A DNA stretch of 22,197 nt from JANMMJ01 sp964543235 (GTDB lineage Bacteria > Pseudomonadota > Alphaproteobacteria > Rhizobiales > Aestuariivirgaceae): contig CAZIXE010000063.1 in assembly GCA_964543235.1 (NCBI GenBank), positions 1 to 22,197 on the forward strand, given 5' to 3'. Positions 1-6,939 of the stretch are shown piece after piece; positions within the stretch are counted from its first letter, which is position 1, and every line of letters begins with the position of its first letter. Both the position numbers and the translations under genes were made by a program. A model generated the notes under the pieces. That model ran no database searches and had not been told where the DNA came from. It saw only the letters and a program-made list of their open reading frames with translations.

Positions 1-143
1 CAGCTTGCTGTTACCGAAGAGTCCTGATTTGGGACACATGAATGTTCAATCAGATTGATTCGCTGGTGGGCAGATGTTATGGGATATCTAGCGAGCGTGC
101 CGGCCGTCCCGAAGCGTTATTTTGACACCCAGGGAGGGTTGTT

Positions 144-1631
144 GTGAGCATCCGTTCATTCTTGCCCCGCCGCTTCCGCCGGGATGATAGAGGGCAGGTC
201 CTGCTTCACTTCGCGATCATTGTGCCGGTGCTGCTGGCCGTCATCGGCATTGCCCTTGAGGGCGGCTCCTTCATGCACCTCAACAGCGACCTTCAGGAAC
301 TGGCCGACGCCTCCGCGCTGGCCGGTGCCAAGGAGCTGGATGGTGCGGCCGACGCCCTTACCCGGGCGACCGACGCCGCCACCAACCTGCTCAACAACGA
401 TCCCAAATGGTCGAACATCGCCCAGTCGGGCGTGCAGATCACCGCACCGGTCTTTTTCAGCCAGATCACCCCATCGCAGGTCACGACCACGGACCCCAAA
501 CAGGCCCGCTTCATCCGCGTGACGACCATCAACCGCGGCGTCTCCACTTCGTTCCTGCGCGCCGTCAACGCCAACAACGACAACTTTACTGCAGCGACCG
601 CGACGGCCCAGGTCTCCTATCAGACCTGCAAGCCGCTGCAGTCCTTCATGTGCAATCCGTGGGAAGGTGAGCAGACCTACCGCGGCGGCGCCAAGAATTT
701 CCTATCCAAAGTGCCCATCGGCACCATGATCCATCTGCTGGACTGGAAGACCGCGCCCGGAAACTGGGGCCTGATCGATCCGCCGGGCGTCAACCAGAAT
801 CCCCACAACCAGAGTCCGTTCTGGGCGCAGCAGTCGGCCGGCGGCTGCATCACCGGCAGTACCGGCTCGCCGCGACCGGGCAATGTTTCAAAATTTGCCG
901 TTGACGGGATGAATGTGCGCTTCAACAGTCCCGTGGGTTCGGGCGACGAATCGGTCTCGGCGCCGATCGTCATTAACGGCTACAAGGTCAAGGGCAACAA
1001 CTACAGCTGCAAGCAGTATGGCAGTACCGATGACTCCTGGACGCAGACGACCGGGCAGAATCAGGGCGCGGCTCCCAACGGCACCGGTTCGCAGACGGGC
1101 ATCAACTTCAAGCAGGCCAACCAGGACGCCAATGCTGCTTCGTACCGCAGCTACTGCAACGCCAATCCGGTCATCGGCAGCTGCCCCCTGCCGCGCGACC
1201 GCAATCTCAGCAGCACCAACATCATCGGCAACGGGCCGCACATTGATGACCTGCGCGCCTACTGGACCAACCACCATCCAGGCACGCTGCCCGACGGCGT
1301 CACCACCCGCTGGCAGATCTACCAGCTCGAAGTGGCGGGAGCCGGCGATGCCGGCGTGTGGAAGAGCACCGGCGAGCCGCATGCGCCCACCTGCAGTAAC
1401 GCCACCGCCGGCACCGCCGAGCGCCGCCTCATCAATGTCGGCATAGTCGATTGCAACTACTGGAGCATCAACGGCAACAGCGACCCGTTGCCGGCGAAGC
1501 TCCTGGTCGGCAAGTTCTTCATGACGGAATCGGCGCTCAATGACGGCAGCATCTACGCCGAACTCGTGGACATCCACGAGGCCAATGATGAGGGCGGCGC
1601 CCAGTTCCAGCTGATCCAGCTGGTGCGATGA
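144..1631 (+). CDS. TadG-like pilus-assembly/pseudopilin protein
   Basis: This 495-residue protein has a basic N-terminus (residues 1-15), a DRGQ motif and one hydrophobic segment at about residues 20-40 (VLLHFAIIVPVLLAVIGIAL). A segment LQELADASALAGAKEL follows. This is the N-terminal signature of TadG/Flp-pilus (Tad domain) proteins, which sit in the inner membrane and expose a large C-terminal part to the periplasm. The remaining roughly 440 residues are Asn/Gly/Ser-rich with scattered cysteines and match nothing I recognise. The start is a GTG at 144 preceded by a strong Shine-Dalgarno sequence, AGGGAGGG (131-138). The stop overlaps the next gene (ATGA at 1628), so it is the first gene of a three-gene unit. 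The family call is secure; the specific role (pilus anchoring, or a stand-alone secreted protein) is inferred. Confidence 0.8.
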   Translation: MSIRSFLPRRFRRDDRGQVLLHFAIIVPVLLAVIGIALEGGSFMHLNSDLQELADASALAGAKELDGAADALTRATDAATNLLNNDPKWSNIAQSGVQITAPVFFSQITPSQVTTTDPKQARFIRVTTINRGVSTSFLRAVNANNDNFTAATATAQVSYQTCKPLQSFMCNPWEGEQTYRGGAKNFLSKVPIGTMIHLLDWKTAPGNWGLIDPPGVNQNPHNQSPFWAQQSAGGCITGSTGSPRPGNVSKFAVDGMNVRFNSPVGSGDESVSAPIVINGYKVKGNNYSCKQYGSTDDSWTQTTGQNQGAAPNGTGSQTGINFKQANQDANAASYRSYCNANPVIGSCPLPRDRNLSSTNIIGNGPHIDDLRAYWTNHHPGTLPDGVTTRWQIYQLEVAGAGDAGVWKSTGEPHAPTCSNATAGTAERRLINVGIVDCNYWSINGNSDPLPAKLLVGKFFMTESALNDGSIYAELVDIHEANDEGGAQFQLIQLVR

Positions 1632-2086
1632 GGCGGGCCATGCGATTGCTCCGGCGCTTTGCACGCAGCACCCGCGGCGCCTCGGTGCTCGAAGGTGCCA
1701 TCATCATGCCCTTGGCGATTTCCCTGATGGCCGGGGCGGTTGATTTCGGCCGCGGCTTCTCGACTTTGGCCACCGCCCAGAAATCCATGCGCAACGCCGG
1801 CCGCTACCTGTCGATGCTGCCGCCGGCGGCCGTGTGCGGCTGGGGACAGACCAGGGCCAAGAACCTGGCGGTCTATGGCAACCTCGCGGGCAGTGGCCAG
1901 CCCCTGGTTTATGGCTGGACGACGGGCAACGTGACCCTGGTGCGGCCCACCACCTGTACCGCCAGCTTCACGGTGATCGAACTGAGCGCCAGCGTGCCCT
2001 ACACTTCGCTCATGCTCCCCGTCATCGGCTTGCCCGGCACCCTCACCATGACGGCCCGCCACGAGGAGCGCTGGATTGGCCAGTAA
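1628..2086 (+). CDS. TadE-like pseudopilin
   Basis: A 152-residue protein. After a short basic leader comes RGASVLEGAIIMPLAISL, a hydrophobic helix (about residues 16-38) with a Glu at the position typical of TadE/type IV-like pseudopilins. The rest (about 110 residues) is predicted periplasmic and contains two cysteines that could pair. The ATG at 1628 overlaps the TGA of the preceding TadG-like gene by 4 bases, and a second ATG at 1640 is a possible alternative start. The downstream TadE-like gene begins inside its last codons. TadE proteins are minor pilins processed by TadV and assembled by the TadA/B/C machinery, none of which is in this window. The family assignment is good; the exact role is inferred. 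Confidence 0.75.
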   Translation: MRRAMRLLRRFARSTRGASVLEGAIIMPLAISLMAGAVDFGRGFSTLATAQKSMRNAGRYLSMLPPAAVCGWGQTRAKNLAVYGNLAGSGQPLVYGWTTGNVTLVRPTTCTASFTVIELSASVPYTSLMLPVIGLPGTLTMTARHEERWIGQ

Positions 2087-2732
2087 CTTCCTCCGCAATG
2101 CCTCGGGCGCGACGCTGCTCGAATACACGGTCGTGTTTCCCGTGTTTCTCCTCGTTGTCTTCGGGACACTCGACGTGACCCTCATGCTCTATGAGTGGTC
2201 GCAGGCCAGCAAGGCCGCCTATATGGGCGCCCGGCTCGCGGTGGTGTCGAATCCGGTGGCTGGCGGCCTCACGCCGAACTATGCGGCCATCGCCACCCAG
2301 TCCGGCAATCTGTGCTTCAACGCCGCGACCGGAAACGCCAGTTCCGCGGCCAACTGTCCGAGCGTGAACGTCACCTGCATTGCCGGTTCCGGCACCAGCG
2401 GCAGTTGCACACCGAACAGCCACAGCTTCAGCAACACCGCCTTCGCCCCCATCCTGGCCGAGATGCAACGGGTCTACCCTGCGCTCACCCGGCAGAACGT
2501 GCAGATCACTTACGAGTCGAGTGGTCTAGGCTATGTTGGCCGCCCGACCATTCCGATGAACGTGACGGTGTCGATCCGCTGCCGCAGCCACCAGTTCTAT
2601 TTCCTCGGGGCGCTCATGGGCTGGACCTTCCCGCCGCTGCCCAACAGCTGCCCGGGTCCTCTGGCCACCAACGGCCCGCGGGTTCCGGCCTTCGCCACCA
2701 CGCTTCCAAGCGAGGACCTGGTCACCAATTGA
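2076..2732 (+). CDS. TadE-like pseudopilin, second copy
   Basis: A 218-residue protein with an N-terminal SGATLLEYTVVFPVFLLVVF helix (about residues 10-32), again with Glu in the pseudopilin position, followed by SQASKAAYMGARLAV, which matches TadE-like proteins. The periplasmic part carries several cysteines. The likely start is a TTG at 2076 that overlaps the previous gene by 11 bases; the next in-frame ATG lies downstream of the helix, so the TTG or another near-cognate codon must be used. Together with the two preceding genes it forms a TadG-TadE-TadE set. The hydrophobic segment differs in sequence from that of the first TadE, so the two are distant paralogues rather than a recent duplication. 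Confidence 0.72.
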   Translation: MASNFLRNASGATLLEYTVVFPVFLLVVFGTLDVTLMLYEWSQASKAAYMGARLAVVSNPVAGGLTPNYAAIATQSGNLCFNAATGNASSAANCPSVNVTCIAGSGTSGSCTPNSHSFSNTAFAPILAEMQRVYPALTRQNVQITYESSGLGYVGRPTIPMNVTVSIRCRSHQFYFLGALMGWTFPPLPNSCPGPLATNGPRVPAFATTLPSEDLVTN

Positions 2733-2800
2733 AGTCGCGGCTGCAGGGCCGGCGCTTCCTCCCTGTCAGCGGACAAGCCGCCGGCACTTTTCCATACCAC

Positions 2801-2873
2801 CTCCGCATTTTGGGGTACGCGAACCCCCGCATTGGTAGCCCGGCCGCAGCTTTCATCCCCAATAGTTGGGTAT
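2801..2873. promoter_or_regulatory. Cluster of CCCC...GGGG operator-like palindromes
   Basis: Three related elements lie in 73 bases of non-coding DNA: CTCCGCATTTTGGGGTA (2801-2817), ACCCCCGCATTGGTA (2823-2837) and ATCCCCAATAGTTGGGTAT (2855-2873). The last is a near-perfect inverted repeat. All resemble the element before the sulfite-oxidase-like gene (18630-18646, reverse complement ATCCCCCATTTGGGGTA). They are probably binding sites for one regulator, but which gene they control here is unclear, because the gene downstream appears to be a remnant. Confidence 0.4.
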
Positions 2874-3049
2874 CGTTCGGGACGGCCGGCGCCTAGATCT
2901 GAAGGCATGACGATGGCGCACCGCCCGCAATGGGGCGGCAGCGCCCGGACCCAGAAAATGCGAGGGCTACCCAATGCCGCGAACCGTCTTCGGGGCAAAC
3001 ACCCCCTTCTGCTGGACTGTTGGCAGTTCCACCACTGCCACCGCGATGA

Positions 3050-3225
3050 CCGTTGCCGCCGAGGCTCTCTGCGGTGCCTTGGCGGGGGCCTGGCTGCTCG
3101 GCGAGCAGCTCGACCGGACGGGAATGGCCGGCTGCCTCCTGGTGATCGCCGGTATAGTGCTGATGCAGCTCGACATCCCCGCCGCCATAGGCCGGCTGAC
3201 CAGCCGCCGGTCGCGCGGCTGCTAA
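3050..3225 (+). pseudogene. 3' remnant of a DMT/EamA-family transporter gene
   Basis: The reading frame ending at 3225 encodes AEALCGALAGAWLLGEQL followed by a hydrophobic segment ending LLVIAGIVLMQL. This is the usual last two-helix end of EamA/DMT permeases (LEP/LEA...LLGE...G..LI..GI.L). Only about 45 residues are recognisable. Upstream in the same frame (from the ATG at 2974) the translation no longer resembles the family, and no other frame between 2733 and 3050 supplies the missing nine or so helices. The native stop appears intact and overlaps the hemB stop by 4 bases (convergent). The best reading is a gene that lost its 5' part. The left boundary is approximate. The rest of 2733-3050 holds only the palindrome cluster described separately. 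Confidence 0.6.
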
Positions 3226-4214
3226 CCCTTGAGCCGTCTTGCCGTCTCCAGTGCGAAATAGGTGAGAATGCCGTCCGCCCCGGCGCGCTTGAAGGCAATA
3301 AGGCTCTCGGGAATGACCCGCTCCGCATCGAGCCAGCCATTGTTGCAGGCCGCCATGATCATCGCGTACTCGCCCGACACCTGGTAGGCAAAAGTCGGCA
3401 CGCCGAACCGGTCCTTGACCCTTCGCACGATGTCAAGATAAGGCAGCCCCGGCTTTACCATGACCATGTCGGCGCCCTCGGCGATGTCGAGTTCGACTTC
3501 GCGCAGCGCCTCGTCACTGTTGCCGGGATCCATCTGGTAGGTGCGCTTGTCGCCCTTGAGTGTGCCCGACGAGCCCACCGCATCGCGGAACGGCCCGTAG
3601 AAGCCGCTGGCATATTTGGCGCTGTAGGCCATGATCTGCACATCTTGAAAGCCACGGCCATCAAGGGCCGCGCGGATGGCCCCGATCCGCCCGTCCATCA
3701 TGTCGGAAGGCGCGATGATGTCGCAACCGGCTTCGGCCTGCACCAGCGCCTGCTTTACCAGGGCCGCGATCGTCTCGTCATTGAGGATTGTGTCGCCCCG
3801 CATCAGCCCGTCATGGCCATGGCTGGTATAAGGATCGAGGGCCACATCGCACATGATGCCGAGCCGGGGGGCTGCCTGCTTGATGGCTCTGACCGCCCGG
3901 CACACGATGTTGTTGCCATTGAAGGCCTCGCGCGCGTCCTCGCTGCGCAGTTTCGGATCGGTATAGGGAAACAGCGCAATCGCCGGAATGCCGAGCGCTT
4001 CCGCCTCTTTCGCGGCCTCCGCCGCGAGATCGACGCTGAGCCGTTCGACGCCGGGCATCGACGGCACCGGCTGGCGGGCTGTTTCGCCGTCGATCACGAA
4101 GACCGGCCAGATCAGATCGCTGACTGTGAGCGTGTTCTCGCGCACCAGATCGCGCGCCCAGGCGCTGCGCCGGTTGCGGCGCATCCGCGTCGATGGATAG
4201 GCAGGACCCGGCAT
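3222..4214 (-). CDS. hemB: Delta-aminolevulinic acid dehydratase (porphobilinogen synthase)
   Basis: This 330-residue enzyme condenses two 5-aminolevulinate molecules to porphobilinogen, the second common step of haem and other tetrapyrrole synthesis, in the cytosol. The two active-site lysines are visible: Lys200 in MAYSAKYASGFYGPF and Lys254 in MVKPGLPY. The metal loop reads DVALDPYTSHGHDG (about 123-136). The cysteines of the zinc-type enzymes are replaced by Ala/Asp, as in the Mg-dependent form known from alphaproteobacteria. Length is normal for the family. The ATG at 4214 has GTGGAG upstream on the minus strand and lies 18 bases after the extensin-family gene, so the two are probably co-transcribed. 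Its stop converges on the transporter remnant. Confidence 0.97.
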   Translation of the reverse strand: MPGPAYPSTRMRRNRRSAWARDLVRENTLTVSDLIWPVFVIDGETARQPVPSMPGVERLSVDLAAEAAKEAEALGIPAIALFPYTDPKLRSEDAREAFNGNNIVCRAVRAIKQAAPRLGIMCDVALDPYTSHGHDGLMRGDTILNDETIAALVKQALVQAEAGCDIIAPSDMMDGRIGAIRAALDGRGFQDVQIMAYSAKYASGFYGPFRDAVGSSGTLKGDKRTYQMDPGNSDEALREVELDIAEGADMVMVKPGLPYLDIVRRVKDRFGVPTFAYQVSGEYAMIMAACNNGWLDAERVIPESLIAFKRAGADGILTYFALETARRLKG

Positions 4215-4232
4215 GGCTGGAAAGCTCCACGT

Positions 4233-5042
4233 CTAGCGGCACATCTTGAACCGCCCCGGTCTTAGCGGCATCAGGTCGACATGGAAATGGTCCTTGTGGA
4301 AGCGGTCGGTACCGGGACCCAGCACCGTGTTGAAATAGGCACAGGAATCCTTCCTCACCCGCCGCAGGAAATTGCCGCGTCCCGACAGCCTGAGCGACTG
4401 CAGGACGCCGGACCAGTCTCCGGCCACCGAGACTTCCGCATTCCTGGCGAAAACAAAGCCGGCAATGCCGAGGGCATTGGCCCTGGCATGTTCGCTTATC
4501 TTGCCGGACGAACCGTTGTTGCGCCGCCGGCAGGCATAGGCCGAGGCATTGCGGATGCTGGTGATGCGGGTGCCGAGTTCCTTGCGCGCTGCCGGCTGCA
4601 GCGAGCCGCTGATCCAGCCATGGAGCGCCACCGCGAACCGGCAATTGACGGTGGCCGGCGGATCGATGCGCACGCTGGCGATTTCAGAGACGGCAATGGG
4701 TGCGGCGGTGCCGCAGCCGCCGGGCGCGCCGATCGGGCTGTCGGGACGCCAGATCATGTCGAGGCGGGCCAGCAACCGCTCGCATTCGGCCCGCGCCGTC
4801 TGTGTGTCCGCCTTGGCCCAGCGGCCGGTGTCTGCGGGCCATGCCTTGCCGGATGCCGCGGGTGGCGACGGCAGGTCATCCGGCACCGCCTTGACGGCAA
4901 TCGCCGGTTTTGGCCGCGGTGTCGGCGCAATGACCAGGGCGACCGTCGCCTGTTCCGGCTTGGGCCGCGGCAACGGCACTTCGGCCGCCGCAAGCTCACA
5001 CACTGCAACGCACGCAAGCAGCGCCAGCCATACCCTCCGCAT
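4233..5042 (-). CDS. Extensin-family secreted protein
   Basis: A 269-residue exported protein. It has a signal peptide (residues 1-20, ending ELAAA), a Pro/Lys-rich linker (about 21-65) and then an extensin-like C-terminal domain (about 82-269). The domain shows the family landmarks: CGTAAPIAVSEI, a Cys pair around 134/171, SEHARANALGIAGF (183-196) and DRFHKDHFHVDL near the end. The LLAC at 8-11 could also be read as a lipobox, so lipidation is possible. The function of this bacterial family is not firmly known; a cell-envelope role is inferred from export. In relatives I remember, the fourth motif reads ANA(I/L)D; here the Asp position is Gly192. The gene precedes hemB by 18 bases. The start is supported by the signal peptide, though the ribosome site is weak. 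Confidence 0.85.
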   Translation of the reverse strand: MRRVWLALLACVAVCELAAAEVPLPRPKPEQATVALVIAPTPRPKPAIAVKAVPDDLPSPPAASGKAWPADTGRWAKADTQTARAECERLLARLDMIWRPDSPIGAPGGCGTAAPIAVSEIASVRIDPPATVNCRFAVALHGWISGSLQPAARKELGTRITSIRNASAYACRRRNNGSSGKISEHARANALGIAGFVFARNAEVSVAGDWSGVLQSLRLSGRGNFLRRVRKDSCAYFNTVLGPGTDRFHKDHFHVDLMPLRPGRFKMCR

Positions 5043-5185
5043 GGCCTGACACTAGCGCGGATGGCCCCGGCAGGAAATCATTAACCCTGCCGCGCGGAAT
5101 TACCGCAAGTTTTAATCAAATTAACGACCCGCGCGCCAAGATCGGCGGCAAGTTCGTGGAGTATTCCGGGATCCGAGAGGAGAGC

Positions 5186-5917
5186 ATGCGGCGATTGCGG
5201 CCATGTCATCTTGCGCTGTCGGTTGGGGCGCTGCTGCCACTGTTCGGAGTTGCCGTTCCGGCCGTTGCGGAAGAGATCGAGCCCGTCGCGGCCGTCGAAC
5301 TCCTGGTCAAGGCGCGCGTCGCCGACGCCCGCTGCAGCGTCCTCGCCCAGGCTGACCGGGATGAACTGTCGGACTATGTGGCAAGAGGCGAGATTGCCGC
5401 CGCCCAGCGCTTCGGCGCCGCCACGGCCAAGGCTGCGGTGAGCGCCGGCCGCAGCCGCGGCGAGTCTGCCCCCTGTGATGCGGCGACCCGGTCTGAGATT
5501 GCCGCCACGCTGCAGGCCGCGCGCGCCGCCGTGGTGACCGCCGAGTTGCGCAGCCACGGCGCCGAGGATGATGCATCCGCACCGGAACCCGCGGGGCCGG
5601 CGGCTGCCGCTACGGACCGCAAACCGCCGCCGGCCAGCCCGGCCGCCCAGCGACCGGCCGATGCCGCCGCCGTGGGTGGCTATGCTGGCGAAGCCATGGC
5701 CTACTACGTCGAGCGCCGCTGTGGCCATCTCAGCCGCAGTGAAACCCGGCGTTTCTGGGAGCAGATCGTCGCCCGCCACAAGCGGGCCCTGGCGCGCTAC
5801 GGCGCAGCGGCGGTGCGGGCCGCCTTGAAACAGGCCGAAGCGGCAGCCGGCGCCCGGCGCTGCAACACGCAGACCGCCATGCTGGTGAAGGAGAGTTTCG
5901 CAGCGCTGCGGCGCTGA
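5186..5917 (+). CDS. Secreted protein of unknown function with a duplicated Cys domain
   Basis: A 243-residue protein with a signal peptide (residues 1-28, ending AVPAVA). There are two similar helical domains (about 45-116 and 174-243) joined by an Ala/Pro-rich linker (about 124-165). The domains align without gaps: Cys50/Cys179, an aromatic-GAA at 76-79/205-208, and Cys97/Cys226 followed by D or N and Thr. The paired cysteines within each copy probably form a disulfide in the periplasm. I do not recognise the family and propose no function. The start chosen is the ATG at 5186 with GAGAGGAG just upstream, rather than the GTG at 5156, because only the shorter form begins directly with a signal peptide. 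The gene is divergent from the extensin-family gene across 143 bases. Confidence 0.75.
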   Translation: MRRLRPCHLALSVGALLPLFGVAVPAVAEEIEPVAAVELLVKARVADARCSVLAQADRDELSDYVARGEIAAAQRFGAATAKAAVSAGRSRGESAPCDAATRSEIAATLQAARAAVVTAELRSHGAEDDASAPEPAGPAAAATDRKPPPASPAAQRPADAAAVGGYAGEAMAYYVERRCGHLSRSETRRFWEQIVARHKRALARYGAAAVRAALKQAEAAAGARRCNTQTAMLVKESFAALRR

Positions 5918-5947
5918 ACCGGTTCCTCCGAGGGGAAGGGGGAGCGT

Positions 5948-5986
5948 GCCGCGCGGAGTGCCCGGTGGGTGGGGCCTCCGCGCGGC
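5948..5986 (+). terminator. Hairpin after the duplicated-domain gene
   Basis: GCCGCGCGGAG (5948-5958) pairs perfectly with CTCCGCGCGGC (5976-5986) across a 17-base loop, 30 bases after the stop codon. The stem is strong, but only ATTT follows, so termination is plausible rather than certain. Confidence 0.5.
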
Positions 5987-6187
5987 GCATTTCCGGCACC
6001 TGCCGCGTGGCGGTCACACCGATTATCAACCGTACAACGGCACTATTCAAATCACTGAAAATGTAATTTCAAATTTACTCATCTTCTTGAACCGGTTTTA
6101 AGACGCATTGTTCTAACTTGCCTCGGACTGAGGGGAGCAGCCGACAGAGTTCGCCCCCGAGACTGACAAGGGCAAGGTGGCTTACAG

Positions 6188-6703
6188 ATGCGTACGCAAG
6201 TCATGGGGGCGGTCCGTCCCGTTGAAAACCAATCCGATCGCACCCAGATCAAGATCAAATACCTGGAAGCGCTGACACTGATCGAGAGGCTGCACCGCCG
6301 CCTGCTCGATGTCATCAAGGACGATTTCGAACGCTCCGGCGAGCCCGAAGTGAATCCTGTGCAGGCGCTGCTGCTGTTCAACATCGGCGATTTCGAACTG
6401 ACAGCCGGCGAACTCAAGACCCGTGGCCACTACCAGGGATCGAACGTTTCCTACAACCTGAAGAAGCTGGTCGAAGCCGGTTACGTCAATCACGAGCGTT
6501 CCTCCAGCGACAAGCGCTCGGTGCGCGTGCGTCTCACCGACAAGGGCCAAGCCATCCGCAACCGGGTCGATGCCCTCTACAACCGTCAGCTCCAAGCTGT
6601 CGAGGAGGTCGTCGGCCTCAGCGTCGAGGAGTTCGAGCGTCTCAACAAGGCCTTGACCCGCCTCGAACGTTTCTGGACCGACCAGATTCTCTATCGCCTT
6701 TGA
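6188..6703 (+). CDS. ldtR: MarR-family transcriptional regulator LdtR
   Basis: A 171-residue MarR-type regulator. A winged helix-turn-helix spans about residues 55-120, including GHYQGSNVSYNLKKLVEAGY (recognition helix) and SSSDKRSVRVRLTDKG (wing). Helices at both ends serve dimerisation. The sequence and its position directly before an L,D-transpeptidase gene match LdtR, described in Liberibacter and Sinorhizobium as the regulator of the neighbouring transpeptidase gene and of stress tolerance. The identification rests on memory of that family plus the neighbourhood. The upstream 270 bases are AT-rich near 6040-6115. A terminator-like hairpin separates it from the transpeptidase gene, so the two seem to be separate units, fitting regulation rather than a shared operon. 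Confidence 0.85.
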   Translation: MRTQVMGAVRPVENQSDRTQIKIKYLEALTLIERLHRRLLDVIKDDFERSGEPEVNPVQALLLFNIGDFELTAGELKTRGHYQGSNVSYNLKKLVEAGYVNHERSSSDKRSVRVRLTDKGQAIRNRVDALYNRQLQAVEEVVGLSVEEFERLNKALTRLERFWTDQILYRL

Positions 6704-6733
6704 TTGCATCTGAGCGTGAACGAGCCTGACTTG

Positions 6734-6767
6734 GCCCCGCGGTCCACCCGGCCGCGGGGCTTCTCTC
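6734..6767 (+). terminator. Rho-independent-like terminator after ldtR
   Basis: GCCCCGCGG (6734-6742) and CCGCGGGGC (6752-6760) form a perfect 9-bp stem with a 9-base loop, followed by TTCTCTC. It lies 30 bases after the ldtR stop. Confidence 0.7.
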
Positions 6768-6835
6768 ATGTCGAATTCCCGCCAGAATTGTGTCGCATTT
6801 TGACTGGGAATCAACGGGGGCAGCCAGCATTCGTT

Positions 6836-6864
6836 TTGACGCGATGCCGAGGGGCTGATATGTC
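6836..6864 (+). promoter_or_regulatory. Possible promoter of the L,D-transpeptidase gene
   Basis: TTGACG (6836-6841) is followed after 17 bases by TATGTC (6859-6864), about 75 bases before the start codon and downstream of the ldtR terminator. The -35 box is good, the -10 box weak. Just upstream, GAATTCccgccaGAATT (from about 6773) is a short repeat that could be an LdtR site; this is speculative. Confidence 0.3.
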
Positions 6865-6939
6865 TGTGCTCGACCTCCACGCGGGGATTCCACAACAACG
6901 GGGTGCCGGGTTTCCGGCCGGGGCAAGCAAGAGCAGCAG

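Noticed and set aside
21..36. GTCCTGATTTGGGACA as a further copy of the CCCC/GGGG operator
   Set aside because: It matches the consensus only in its central ATTTGGG part; too weak to list.
2832..4265. 477-codon open frame on the + strand
   Set aside because: It runs antisense through hemB, which is unmistakable, and has no family features; a high-GC shadow frame.
5112..5124. TTAAT-CAA-ATTAA, considered as a CtrA box
   Set aside because: The TTAA halves are 5 bases apart rather than 7. It may be part of the divergent promoter region but does not fit the CtrA consensus.
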